Assembly: GCA_030537895.1 (NCBI GenBank)
Contig: JAUNVA010000007.1
Span: 44,957-108,956 of the forward strand
Reading direction: 5' to 3'
DNA length: 64,000 nucleotides
Source of the DNA: Bowdeniella nasicola
GTDB taxonomy: Bacteria; Actinomycetota; Actinomycetes; Actinomycetales; Actinomycetaceae
Shown here: piece after piece, positions 25,371 through 34,152 of the stretch
Layout: each line of letters opens with the position of its first letter
Position numbering within the stretch: position 1 is the first letter of the stretch
Translations under genes and position numbers: made by a program
Notes under the pieces: generated by a model
Told to the model about the DNA's origin: nothing
Databases searched by the model: none
The model's input: the letters and a program-made list of their open reading frames with translations, nothing else

Positions 25371-26006
25371 TTAGCGTTCGGCGTGACGGTTGCGACCGAA
25401 CGACTCGACGAACCGCGGACCCGAGGTGGCGAGCTCTTCCTCGAAGGCGTAAGCCCAGGAGCGGTAGGGCGCGATCGCGAGGTGGTCGTTGGAAAAACGG
25501 GCGTCCTCGGTGAGCTCACAGGTACAAAAGGCGGGGATCACCAGGTCGGTCACCGGTCCGCCCCGCTCACATTCGGCGATGATGAGCGGCGCATTCGCGC
25601 CGAGGAACTGGTCGATAACCCACCCGTCGGTGCCGAGCCACGCCGAGTAGCGCAGCTTCGCGACCTTCGCGCCACCTCGACGCACCATCTCCAGACCGAC
25701 GGCGACGTCGAGTTCACGTTCGGCCTCGTAGCGGGTGCCACCCACGTAGGGCCCCTTCGCGGTGAGGACGCAGAAGTCGACGTCCTTGGCGACGGCGGCG
25801 AGCGCCTCGTCGGCCCCGGCATCGGGGGTGGGGATGACGCTCGGCTCACTCGCCTGGGCGCGCACCCGCACGGCATAGCCGTCGCTGGCAAGAAGGTAGG
25901 ACTGAATCAGAACACTGGGGCGCTGCCTCGAGGTGATGTCGCCGGGCAGGTCGCGCACGAAGAAGCGCCGCTCGAACTCAAAATCGCCAAAAGACTCGTG
26001 ATCCAC
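25371..26006 (-). CDS. CYTH-domain (triphosphate tunnel) protein
   Basis: A 211-residue protein beginning with FEFERRFFV, an ExExR form of the ExExK signature of CYTH enzymes. Alternating basic and acidic strands follow (YAVRVRAQ, FCVLTAKGP, YEAERELDV, KLRYSAWL, WVIDQFLG), as in the eight-stranded tunnel. The family includes triphosphatases and class IV adenylate cyclases; which activity applies here cannot be read from the sequence. Confidence 0.8.
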   Translation of the reverse strand: MDHESFGDFEFERRFFVRDLPGDITSRQRPSVLIQSYLLASDGYAVRVRAQASEPSVIPTPDAGADEALAAVAKDVDFCVLTAKGPYVGGTRYEAERELDVAVGLEMVRRGGAKVAKLRYSAWLGTDGWVIDQFLGANAPLIIAECERGGPVTDLVIPAFCTCELTEDARFSNDHLAIAPYRSWAYAFEEELATSGPRFVESFGRNRHAER

Positions 26007-26098
26007 GCCCTCAGCCTAACCGGCCCCACCCTCCTCCGCGTGATCTGGGCCACCGTGGCGGTTCAGTGGGTGGATTCGTGCCCCGCCAAGGCCCGATC

Positions 26099-27382
26099 AT
26101 GAGACACAATTCCCTCATGGACCCAGCACTGTGCGCCCCCGCTGTCGCCACCGCAGCCGACACCCTCGGTGAGACGATTCGTCGCACCCCGCTGGAGATG
26201 TCACTGCGTCTATCGGGCGAACTGCACACCCCCGTCCTGCTGAAACGGGAGGACCTCCAGGTAGGTCGCTCCTACAAGGTACGCGGCGCCTACACCCTGA
26301 TCTCCTCGCTACCCGAATCCGAGCGCGCCCATGGGATCGTCTGTGCCTCGGCGGGTAACCACGCGCAGGGGGTCGCTTTTGCGTGCCGCCAGCTCAGGAT
26401 TCGTGGACGGGTTTTCCTGCCGACGACGACTCCTCGCCAAAAACGCGACCGCATCCAGGCGATTGGGGGCCCCTGGATTGAACAGGTCATCACGGGCCTC
26501 ACCTTCGACGCCTGCGCGCAGGCCGCTCAGGAAGAGGCCGAGCAGAGCGGTGCCACCTATGTGCCGCCCTTTGACGATCCACGGATCATCGCCGGACAGG
26601 GCACGGTCGGCAAGGAAATCCTCGAGCAGGCCTCCAGTCCGGTTGGCACGATCATCGTGCCCGTCGGTGGCGGCGGCCTGATCTCGGGGATCGCGCTGTG
26701 GGTGAAGGCCCAGGATCCCTCGATCAGAATCATCGGCGTCGAACCGGCCGGTGCCGCCTCCATGCAGGCCGCACTCCGACGCGGTGAGCCCACGCCACTG
26801 GAACATGTTGATCCATTCGTCGACGGCGCCGCCGTCGGCAAGGTCGGCACCCATCCACTCTCCGTGGTGCGGGAGCTCGTAGACGACATCGTCTCCGTGC
26901 CCGCGGGAGCCGTATGTACCGAGATGCTCGACCTCTACCAAACCGAAGGGGTGATCGCGGAACCCGCCGGCGCCATGGCTTCGGCGGCGGCTCGCCGCTA
27001 CGTCGCTGGGCTCGGTGAGGCGTCGAGCACGTCGACGTCGGTCGTGTGTGTGATCTCCGGTGGGAACAACGACGTCTCGCGCTACGCGGACGTCCTCGAA
27101 CGATCGCTCGTGCATGAGGGGCTGCGCCACTACTTCCTTGTCACCTTCCCGCAGCAGCCCGGCGCACTGCGCAGCTTCTTGAATGACACGCTCGGACCAG
27201 ACGACGACATCGTGCTGTTCGAGTACACGAAGAAGAACAACCGGGAGACCGGCCCCGCCCTCGTGGGGATCGATGTTGCCACCCCAGAGGCGCTGCCCGC
27301 CCTCGTCGAGCGGATGGCTGCCTCACCGCTGTCGATCGAGAAACTCGCCCCCGACTCCCCCGTCTTCGGTTTTCTTCTCTGA
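26099..27382 (+). CDS. ilvA: Threonine dehydratase with C-terminal ACT-like domain
   Basis: A 427-residue PLP enzyme. PLP Lys is in SYKVRGA, the substrate loop is SAGNHAQG, and the phosphate-binding glycine loop is GGGGLISG. The last ~90 residues (HYFLVTFPQQPGALRSFLND) form one ACT-like regulatory domain, as in the short actinobacterial IlvA that responds to isoleucine. ATG was taken because AAGG is seven bases upstream; Met at 26117 is an alternative. It makes 2-oxobutanoate for isoleucine synthesis. Confidence 0.93.
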   Translation: MRHNSLMDPALCAPAVATAADTLGETIRRTPLEMSLRLSGELHTPVLLKREDLQVGRSYKVRGAYTLISSLPESERAHGIVCASAGNHAQGVAFACRQLRIRGRVFLPTTTPRQKRDRIQAIGGPWIEQVITGLTFDACAQAAQEEAEQSGATYVPPFDDPRIIAGQGTVGKEILEQASSPVGTIIVPVGGGGLISGIALWVKAQDPSIRIIGVEPAGAASMQAALRRGEPTPLEHVDPFVDGAAVGKVGTHPLSVVRELVDDIVSVPAGAVCTEMLDLYQTEGVIAEPAGAMASAAARRYVAGLGEASSTSTSVVCVISGGNNDVSRYADVLERSLVHEGLRHYFLVTFPQQPGALRSFLNDTLGPDDDIVLFEYTKKNNRETGPALVGIDVATPEALPALVERMAASPLSIEKLAPDSPVFGFLL

Positions 27383-27408
27383 TAATCTCCCCACCTTACA
27401 CGCTTTAG

Positions 27409-27424
27409 TGTGATGTCCATCACT
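27409..27424. promoter_or_regulatory. CRP/GlxR-like operator site
   Basis: TGTGATGTCCATCACT matches the TGTGA-N6-TCACA pattern of CRP-family regulators at nine of ten fixed positions. It lies about 80 bases ahead of the GNAT gene and just after ilvA. Many actinobacteria use a cAMP-dependent GlxR/Crp with this motif. A second palindromic stretch, CACATGTG, follows shortly. Confidence 0.5.
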
Positions 27425-27505
27425 TCGCTAATGCACATGTGTTTGATAGCGTGCACATCACGGCCGCCCGCGGCCGGGTAAACGACTCGAGATGAAGGGG
27501 ACGAG

Positions 27506-28075
27506 ATGAGCCCGCAGCCCAGCTCCACCACCCTCATTCGAAGCGACCAGGTGGTCCGCCCCATGATCCCGGCCGATACCCCCGCCGTATCCGCCGTGCT
27601 CGCGGATGCCTGGAAGGATTCCTATTCTGATTGGCTCCCGAGCGCAGCGGTCTCACGTGCCGCGGTCGCCCGCCGCGCAACTATCCTCGCCCGCCAGTTG
27701 CGCTCCGGCTCGCCTGCCCAGCACCTGGTCGGTACCGTCAACGGCGCCGTGTGCGGGTTCGCGATCGTGGGCCCCGGACGCGACGAGGACTGCTCTACCG
27801 GGGATGCCGAACTGTTCTCCCTCTACGTGGCACCGCACTGTTCTGGCTCGGGGCTCGGCCGTAGTCTGCTGCGCCGCTGCGTGAGCGAGGCGCGTGCCCT
27901 GGGGTGCACGCGCCTGCTCGTCTGGGTTCTCAAGGACAATCGCGAGCGCCGCGCCTTCTTCCGTCGGTGCGGCCTGCGCCAGGATTCGGTGCGCGCTGCC
28001 ACCGAATTCGGGGGCACCGCCCTCACGAAGGTGCGTTACTCGATGTCCCTGACGGGCGCGACACCAGCCTTTTAG
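27506..28075 (+). CDS. GNAT-family N-acetyltransferase
   Basis: A 189-residue protein with the GNAT core: FAIVGPG... LFSLYVAPHCSGSGLGRSLLRRC (motif A with a G-x-G-x-G-like acetyl-CoA loop) and LLVWVLKDNRERRAFFRRCGLR (motif B). The substrate is unknown. It stands alone between ilvA and the SNF2 helicase, preceded by a CRP-like site, which hints at carbon-status control. Confidence 0.88.
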   Translation: MSPQPSSTTLIRSDQVVRPMIPADTPAVSAVLADAWKDSYSDWLPSAAVSRAAVARRATILARQLRSGSPAQHLVGTVNGAVCGFAIVGPGRDEDCSTGDAELFSLYVAPHCSGSGLGRSLLRRCVSEARALGCTRLLVWVLKDNRERRAFFRRCGLRQDSVRAATEFGGTALTKVRYSMSLTGATPAF

Positions 28076-28114
28076 GGATCCCTCCCGCGGCAAGCCCCCT
28101 CGGCCGGCCGGCAC

Positions 28115-31100
28115 CTACCCCTGAAGCAGACGCCGTACCTCCTCGCCGCTCAGGCGCACCCCGCTCGTGTCGGATCCCTCACCGATGACGTCATCGAACA
28201 GGCGCCGCTTGCGTTCCTGCAGGGCGAGAACCTTATCCTCGATGGTTTCAGCTGCCACCAAACGGTAGACGTTCACGGCGCGTGTCTGTCCGATCCGATG
28301 AGTGCGGTCGACGGCCTGTTCCTCCACCGCCGGATTCCACCACGGATCCAGCAAAAAGACGTAGTCCGCCTCGGTGAGGTTCAACCCGAATCCGCCAGCT
28401 TTGAGTGAAATGAGAAAGACGGGAGCTTCCCCCCGGCGGAAGCGCTCGATCTCTGCTGCCCGGTCGCGGGTCCCTCCATCCAAATAGCAGCAAGCGATCC
28501 CCGCTGCCTCAAGCTCCTCGCGCACCAGAGCGAGGTAGGAGGTGAATTGGGAGAAGACGAGTGCCCGGTGATCCTCGGCAAGGATGGAGCGCAGATGGTC
28601 GAGCAGGACCCGAGTCTTTGCGGAGGCAGACTCCCCCTCGCGTGGCATGGGGGGCGTGCCCTCGGCCTCGGAATCCTCCTCATCGCGAATGAGGCGTGGG
28701 TCCAGAGCGAGGCGGCGCAGCGTCGTAAGCGAACGCAGAATCGCCACCCGGTTACGATCCGCATCCTCGAGCAGACCGAGGACCCGCTGGCGTTCGCGTG
28801 CAAGCTGGGCATCGTAGCGGCGACGGTGATCGGGATCCAGGGTCACGGCGAGCACCTGATCCTGTTTGGCGGGCAATTCGGCCGCAACGGTCGCCTTGGT
28901 ACGGCGCAGGAGGAACGGTTCGATGAGAGAGCGCAATTGTTGGCGAGCCCGCTCCCGCACCTCGGGAATGTCGCTGTCCTCGATTGGGGTACGGAACCGA
29001 TTTTTGAACGTCTTCAGCGGCCCCAGCAGGCCGGGAGCGACGAGCGCGAACATGGCCCACAAATCGACCAGCGAGTTCTCGAGGGGCGTACCCGTCATCG
29101 CGATCACCACGTCGGCGCGCAGTTCGCGCACCGCCCGGAAGGTTTTGGAGGTGGGGTTCTTCACGAACTGGGCCTCGTCAATGAGGACGGCTGCGAAATG
29201 CTCCTGGGCGAGCGCCTCCGCCTCGATGCGGGCGAGTGAATAGGACGTGACGACGACGTCGTGGGCGGCCGCGAGTTCGTGGACACTGCGCCCCGACTTA
29301 CGCGCCGAGGCACTCATCGCGTGGACGCGAAGATTGGGAGTGAAGACTGCGGCCTGCTCACACCAGCCAGAGACCACCGAGGTGGGGGCGATGACGAGGA
29401 CGGGCCGGGGCTCGCCCTCGTGTGTGAGCCGACCTTCCTCCTTCATGAGGGCGATGGTTGCGAGCATCTGCAGGGTCTTGCCAAGGCCCATATCATCGGC
29501 AAGAACCCCACCAAGACCCGCCCGCCACAGGTGGGCTGCCCAGGCGAGCCCGGTGCGCTGGTAGTCGCGCAGCTCCGCGCGCACGCTCTGGGGCGGGGCC
29601 ACCTGCGCGGGTGCCTCCCGGTCGAGGTCGGCGAGGGCGGACAGACGCTCGATCCACGCCTCCGTGGCGGGATCATTCGCTCCCCCAATCCGTTCGATGG
29701 CGCGTGCCGCTTCGACGTCGAAAGCCGATACGGACAGCCGCACGGCGCCGTTCTCGCCCGCCTCCGTGAGGTCGCGGGCCGCCTCGATAAGAGCGCGCAG
29801 TGGTTCCAAGCTCGGGTGGTCCAGCCGGATCCACACCCCAGACGCCAGGTGGAGGATTTCCGCGCCCGTCGTGAGGGCGGAGAACAGAAGCGCGAAGGGC
29901 ACCCGTTCGCCACCGACACTCACGTCGACGTCGAGGCCCACCCACGCGGCGGCGCTGCGCGAGGATGGACCCGCCGCGGGTGGCGCGGCGGCCAGCGCCA
30001 CCTCGGGGGTGGCCGCCTCCTCGTCGATCTCGGCGACCGTCACGTCGGTGAGCTCCACGTCGCGCTGGTCGGTCAGCCACGGGATGAGATCGCGCGTGAC
30101 GGCCCGCACCTGGGCGGTGCCGCGGGCCCAGGTCTGCCACGTGAGGGTATCTGCGGCGTCGTCGTCGGCTGATTCGAGGTTGGGCAGCAGGTCGCGGACG
30201 GCCCCGGGGGCACTGAGCCGTAAGCGGCGCAGCTGGTCGGCAGCCACGTCGCGCAGTGCTCGACCGGTCAGGGCCGAAGAGTGGAGGGAGTACTCGAGGC
30301 GCACGGTAGGGAGGGTTGCGGCCTCGGACGCGAGGGCGCAGCGCAGGCGGGGCCGCTCGATCGTGGGGATCTCGACCGTCCCGTCGGGACTTTCAGCCTG
30401 CACGTGCAGGGCGAGGCGCGGAAGCGTCTCGGTGAGGAAGCGCTGCTTGCTCGGGCCCGAATAGACCCAGGCGCCCGACGCGCAGATCTCGCGGAGCTCC
30501 GGCAGAGCGGGGGTGAGGAGACGCACCAGCTGACCCCCCTCAGCGTTGATCACCAGAGCACCGTGCATGGGGCGCCCGAGCGGCACGATCCGCTGGGCCC
30601 TGTCACGTGCGGGCCCCAGCGTGGCCGTCACGCGCAGGGCGCCGTCACCGAGGGTGGTGAGCTCGAGTCGGATCTCACTCGGCTCAGGTGCCACGGTGAC
30701 CTTTCCCTCCGGCAGTCCGGCGCCCATGACGAAATCGACGCCGGCTCGGTCAGCGGCGGCGATCGCGGGCCAGACATCGGATCCGAGCCGATCGAGTTGC
30801 ACCCGCCTCGACCCGAACGCGAAGGTGGCGCGCCGCGCCCGCAAGAAGACCTGATAGATGTCGAAGATCGCGTCGGCCGCGCGGTTGCGAGCCCACGCGG
30901 GCGGTGTCGGCGAGGTGAAGGCCGCCCACCCATTACCCGCCGCCCGGTAGCGGCCGGTGCCGATACGGCGCACCGGCCGGATCTCGACGTGATCATCATT
31001 GGTCATCGAAATCTCGAGACCGACACGCACCTCCTGTGCGTCAAACTCCTCCGTTCGTCCCGCCCGCCACAGCGGCGCGGCACGTTCACCAGGTTGGGGA

Positions 31101-31552
31101 ACACCCGGCACCGCGGGGACGTCGACGGGATCGGTCGCAGGCTCCGGGGGCTCCGCCGTCGATCCTGCCCGGCCGCCGTCACGGCGAGGACGACGGGGTC
31201 GGTGCAGGTTCGACGGGGCGTCGCGCGCATCAATGATGGCGGCGATCGCGTGCTCACACGGCACATCCGGGTCGGCGCCCTCCCCGCCACGTCGTTCGGA
31301 GCGCTGACACGAGCAGGTACTCGTCAGCGAACCCGCGGCATAGTTCACGCGCACGGTGTGGACCTGCGTGGAGAACAGGGAGCGGGCGGTCGCCATGAGG
31401 GTGGCGCCGTCATCGGAGGCCACGAGGGTGCGCACGAATCCGGAACTGGCGATCACCCCCGCCCGTTGAGCGGTGGCCTCAGAGCTGACGTCGGCGAGTT
31501 CGCTCTCCCCCCAGTTGTGGGTCCACTCCGCCCGCTCGTGCCCGATCCTCAT
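28115..31552 (-). CDS. SWIM zinc-finger SNF2-family helicase
   Basis: A 1145-residue Swi2/Snf2 ATPase. Near residues 70-110 a SWIM finger is formed by TCSC and a later CEHAIA. A long middle region precedes the motor: Walker A DDMGLGKTLQ, DExx box LIDEAQFVKN, MTGTPLENSL, and the second lobe with SLKAGGFGLNL and DRTHRIGQTRAVNVYRL. Bacterial members move along double-stranded DNA or disrupt complexes, but their role is largely unknown. Length is typical of the actinobacterial family. It lies downstream of no obvious operon partner. Confidence 0.93.
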   Translation of the reverse strand: MRIGHERAEWTHNWGESELADVSSEATAQRAGVIASSGFVRTLVASDDGATLMATARSLFSTQVHTVRVNYAAGSLTSTCSCQRSERRGGEGADPDVPCEHAIAAIIDARDAPSNLHRPRRPRRDGGRAGSTAEPPEPATDPVDVPAVPGVPQPGERAAPLWRAGRTEEFDAQEVRVGLEISMTNDDHVEIRPVRRIGTGRYRAAGNGWAAFTSPTPPAWARNRAADAIFDIYQVFLRARRATFAFGSRRVQLDRLGSDVWPAIAAADRAGVDFVMGAGLPEGKVTVAPEPSEIRLELTTLGDGALRVTATLGPARDRAQRIVPLGRPMHGALVINAEGGQLVRLLTPALPELREICASGAWVYSGPSKQRFLTETLPRLALHVQAESPDGTVEIPTIERPRLRCALASEAATLPTVRLEYSLHSSALTGRALRDVAADQLRRLRLSAPGAVRDLLPNLESADDDAADTLTWQTWARGTAQVRAVTRDLIPWLTDQRDVELTDVTVAEIDEEAATPEVALAAAPPAAGPSSRSAAAWVGLDVDVSVGGERVPFALLFSALTTGAEILHLASGVWIRLDHPSLEPLRALIEAARDLTEAGENGAVRLSVSAFDVEAARAIERIGGANDPATEAWIERLSALADLDREAPAQVAPPQSVRAELRDYQRTGLAWAAHLWRAGLGGVLADDMGLGKTLQMLATIALMKEEGRLTHEGEPRPVLVIAPTSVVSGWCEQAAVFTPNLRVHAMSASARKSGRSVHELAAAHDVVVTSYSLARIEAEALAQEHFAAVLIDEAQFVKNPTSKTFRAVRELRADVVIAMTGTPLENSLVDLWAMFALVAPGLLGPLKTFKNRFRTPIEDSDIPEVRERARQQLRSLIEPFLLRRTKATVAAELPAKQDQVLAVTLDPDHRRRYDAQLARERQRVLGLLEDADRNRVAILRSLTTLRRLALDPRLIRDEEDSEAEGTPPMPREGESASAKTRVLLDHLRSILAEDHRALVFSQFTSYLALVREELEAAGIACCYLDGGTRDRAAEIERFRRGEAPVFLISLKAGGFGLNLTEADYVFLLDPWWNPAVEEQAVDRTHRIGQTRAVNVYRLVAAETIEDKVLALQERKRRLFDDVIGEGSDTSGVRLSGEEVRRLLQG

Positions 31553-31605
31553 CCCTCCAGCCTACGTCGGGCTGCGGGAGCCGTCAGTCCCGCTTCCGGG
31601 GCGAC

Positions 31606-32148
31606 TCACAGGCTCGCGAAGAAGCCGAAACAGCTCCCCGCGAGAACGATCGGGGTGGCGAGCAGGGCGAACGCGAGCCCCATGCCGAAGCGGCGCGCCC
31701 GGTGGAAGGCCACGGTGGCACCGATGACGAGCACGAGGAGCGCCATGAGCGCAAGACCCTGGACGGGGTTCCACCGTGTGAACTGTTCATAGGTGACGAT
31801 GCTCACCCAGATGATCCCCACGATGAGCCCCATGGGTACCGTGTTCACGAACCACAGGGGCCCACGCGGGGGGCGCGACTCATCGGTCGTGGGCCAGTAC
31901 GGGACCTCGATGCCGCCCGGAGCGTAGGGGCCGGACGGTTGGCCCGGCACTGTTCCGCTCGGGGGGTGGGGCTCCGCCGGGGGATATGCTGGCGGGCTGC
32001 CCCGTGCCGCGCTGCCCGGCCGCACGGGCCCATCCGGGTTCTGCTCGGGTTCGAGGACCCACGGGTCGATGGGGGGCGGCCCACCCGTACCGTGTGGGTC
32101 TCGTTCCTCCTCGTTGGGAGGGGGGTTCCAGCCGCGGTTCTCACCCAT
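31606..32148 (-). CDS. Proline-rich membrane protein, unknown
   Basis: A 180-residue protein. The first ~95 residues are disordered and rich in Pro, Gly and Glu; the rest holds about three hydrophobic helices (VPMGLIVGIIWVSIV, GLALMALLVLVIGATVAF, GLAFALLATPIVLAGSCFGFF). GGAGAGGA upstream of the chosen ATG supports the start. It lies 37 bases after the small membrane protein gene below the radical SAM gene, so it may belong to the same operon. No function is recognised. Confidence 0.65.
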   Translation of the reverse strand: MGENRGWNPPPNEEERDPHGTGGPPPIDPWVLEPEQNPDGPVRPGSAARGSPPAYPPAEPHPPSGTVPGQPSGPYAPGGIEVPYWPTTDESRPPRGPLWFVNTVPMGLIVGIIWVSIVTYEQFTRWNPVQGLALMALLVLVIGATVAFHRARRFGMGLAFALLATPIVLAGSCFGFFASL

Positions 32149-32185
32149 GATGGGGATCCTCTCCGGTTCGTTCGTGGCGGGACAT

Positions 32186-32512
32186 TTAGACCACTGACCA
32201 GGCGTTGGCAATCCCCACGGCCGCGCCAACAAGCAGGAGGATGAGATAGCCGATCACCACTCGGGTATCACGCAGATAGCACGACGAGCGCATAAGGCCG
32301 GCGCGCCGGGCCCGCACGTAGCCGACAGTGGCGAGCAAGGCGAAGACCGCGAGCGCGTAGGGTCCTGCGAGCCAGCCAAGTAGCGCGACCGTGGAATAGA
32401 TGCATAGCCGAAGCGGGTCGTGCGGTTGCGCTCCCGCTCTGGGGTTCGGCGAGGCGCACCATTCGGCCCCCTCTGGGCTCTCCCGCCAGGGCGGCGTGGC
32501 GCGGTAGGTCAT
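32186..32512 (-). CDS. Small two- to three-helix membrane protein, unknown
   Basis: A 108-residue protein whose ATG overlaps the stop of the radical SAM gene (ATGA). A soluble N-terminus is followed by hydrophobic segments LCIYSTVALLGWLAGPYALAV and VIGYLILLLVGAAVGIANAW. I recognise no family. Translational coupling makes it a likely partner of the radical SAM and Lgt-like proteins at the membrane. Confidence 0.7.
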   Translation of the reverse strand: MTYRATPPWRESPEGAEWCASPNPRAGAQPHDPLRLCIYSTVALLGWLAGPYALAVFALLATVGYVRARRAGLMRSSCYLRDTRVVIGYLILLLVGAAVGIANAWSVV

Positions 32513-34152
32513 GACGGCCTCCTCACGGTCGGCATCGGGACGGACACGGGAGCGGAGCCGCACGCCACCGAGAGGCGGGAGCGCGAGAGCGGCCCCCACG
32601 CCTGGACAGCACAAAACGGTGCGCACTGGTGGGCGCCACCCGGGCTCGCGGTCCCCACGTGTACGCAGCACTGGGTGAGCCGCTCCTCGATCATGGTGTG
32701 GATGTCCATGAATGGCTTCACGGTGATGCGTACGACCCGCTCACCGAGCAATTGGCGGAGCCGGGCCCGCCCTCCCGGTAGAGAGCTGGCGGCGAGCGTC
32801 GCCATCGTCGAGATCCCAAAATCGCAGGCGCTGCACACGTCCCGCCAGGCGGTCGTGAGATCCGGGTGCGTGAGCGAATTCTGTTCCGACAGCAGGTTGC
32901 GCAGCGATTCGGTCACCGTCGCACGTAATTGGCGAGGTAGCGCTGTGTCCGCGACGCGGTTGGCGAGCACGTCGGGCTCGAGATCGAGCCATTCGCGCAG
33001 CCGCTCGTGCCCAATCATGCGGGTGAGGGAACGCCAGGTGCCGGCGTCGTCACGCAGCAGATAGCCGACGGAGGCGCAGTGGGGGTGCGAACAGGGCAGC
33101 GCGGTGAGGTCGCGCCAATCGACCCGCTCAGTCTGTTCCCCGATTCGACGCAACACCCCCGTGTGGGTGAGCCGCTCACCCGGGTCGATGCCGGCGCTGC
33201 GTCCCGAACCGAACACGGGCTGCAGGGCCACCCCACCCACAAACGGCGTGTCGAGGGCGGTATCGATGACGGCGCCGATCTCGTCGTCGTTCACCCCGAG
33301 GGCCGCGGCCATCGTGAGCGTGACGAAGACGCCACGCGAGGTGAGGTTCTCGATGGCGCGCGCCTTAAAGGCGCGAAGGTCCCCACCCCGGTGGAAGCGT
33401 GAGGAGTGTTCCGACAGGCCGTCGAACTGGAGGTAGACCTCGACGCGTTCGCGCAGTTCTCCGAGCAGGTCCGCGAGAGCCTCGTCCTTGGCGAGGGTGA
33501 GGCCGTTCGTATTCACCATGATGCGGGTGATGGGGCGCGCGACCACCGCGTTCAACAGTTCGGCGAAACGGGGGTAGAGGGTAGGCTCCCCGCCCGAGAG
33601 CATCAGGACGTCGAGGTGGCCGTTCTCTCTCGCGAGCCTCGTGTCGATGTTCGCGAGAACCGCCTCGAGGGGCGCGACGCCCTTCAGGCGCGGGGACGCG
33701 GAGGCGAAACAGGTGGGGCAAGCAATGTTGCAGTGCTCCGTGACGTCCTGCAGCAGGATGCACGTGTGCTGCGTGTGGACCTCGGGCAGACCGTAGGCGA
33801 ACGCCTCCGGGATAGGCCGGAAATTGCCCACCTCATCCGGGATGTGGACCTTCGTGGGGGCCGTCCACTGCTCAAGATATGTGAGGATCTCTGCGTCCTC
33901 GTCATAGAGGGTGGAGACCCAGCCGTGGTGCGGGCAGCCGCGTTCTAGCCAGACGCGCCCCTCGCGCACGGCGAGCCAACCGGAAAGACGTTCGACGTCG
34001 GCGAGTGCACGGTCGGGGTCCTCCTCGTGGCAGTGCGGACAAAAGCACGTGACGTAGCGGTGGATACGGTCCCCGCGCAGCGGCATGCCTCGTCCGGGCG
34101 GGGCGTTGACGGCCCGGGCCTCAGGGGGGCATCCCTCCGGTGGCGGGTTCAT
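32509..34152 (-). CDS. Radical SAM protein related to MJ0619/tetraether lipid synthase (Tes) family
   Basis: A 547-residue protein. The radical SAM CxxxCxxC motif is CNIACPTC at ~140-147, with LMLSGGEPTLYP after it. Ahead of it is a rubredoxin-like N-terminal unit: CFCPHC at 36-41 and GCPHHG at 72-77, the CPxC...CPxHG layout of MJ0619/Tes proteins. The C-terminal half carries further cysteines, including CSACDFG, TQCCVHVG and HQCAPFC, suited to extra iron-sulfur clusters. Archaeal Tes joins lipid tails through C-C bonds. Here the gene is coupled by ATGA to an Lgt-like gene, which supports a lipid or lipoprotein substrate; the reaction is unknown. Confidence 0.82.
   Translation of the reverse strand: MNPPPEGCPPEARAVNAPPGRGMPLRGDRIHRYVTCFCPHCHEEDPDRALADVERLSGWLAVREGRVWLERGCPHHGWVSTLYDEDAEILTYLEQWTAPTKVHIPDEVGNFRPIPEAFAYGLPEVHTQHTCILLQDVTEHCNIACPTCFASASPRLKGVAPLEAVLANIDTRLARENGHLDVLMLSGGEPTLYPRFAELLNAVVARPITRIMVNTNGLTLAKDEALADLLGELRERVEVYLQFDGLSEHSSRFHRGGDLRAFKARAIENLTSRGVFVTLTMAAALGVNDDEIGAVIDTALDTPFVGGVALQPVFGSGRSAGIDPGERLTHTGVLRRIGEQTERVDWRDLTALPCSHPHCASVGYLLRDDAGTWRSLTRMIGHERLREWLDLEPDVLANRVADTALPRQLRATVTESLRNLLSEQNSLTHPDLTTAWRDVCSACDFGISTMATLAASSLPGGRARLRQLLGERVVRITVKPFMDIHTMIEERLTQCCVHVGTASPGGAHQCAPFCAVQAWGPLSRSRLSVACGSAPVSVPMPTVRRPS

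Noticed and set aside
30281..31792. 503-codon open frame on the + strand opposite the SNF2 helicase gene
   Set aside because: It is a GC-rich antisense shadow with Arg/Gly/His-rich composition and no family motifs, while the minus strand codes for a clear helicase.
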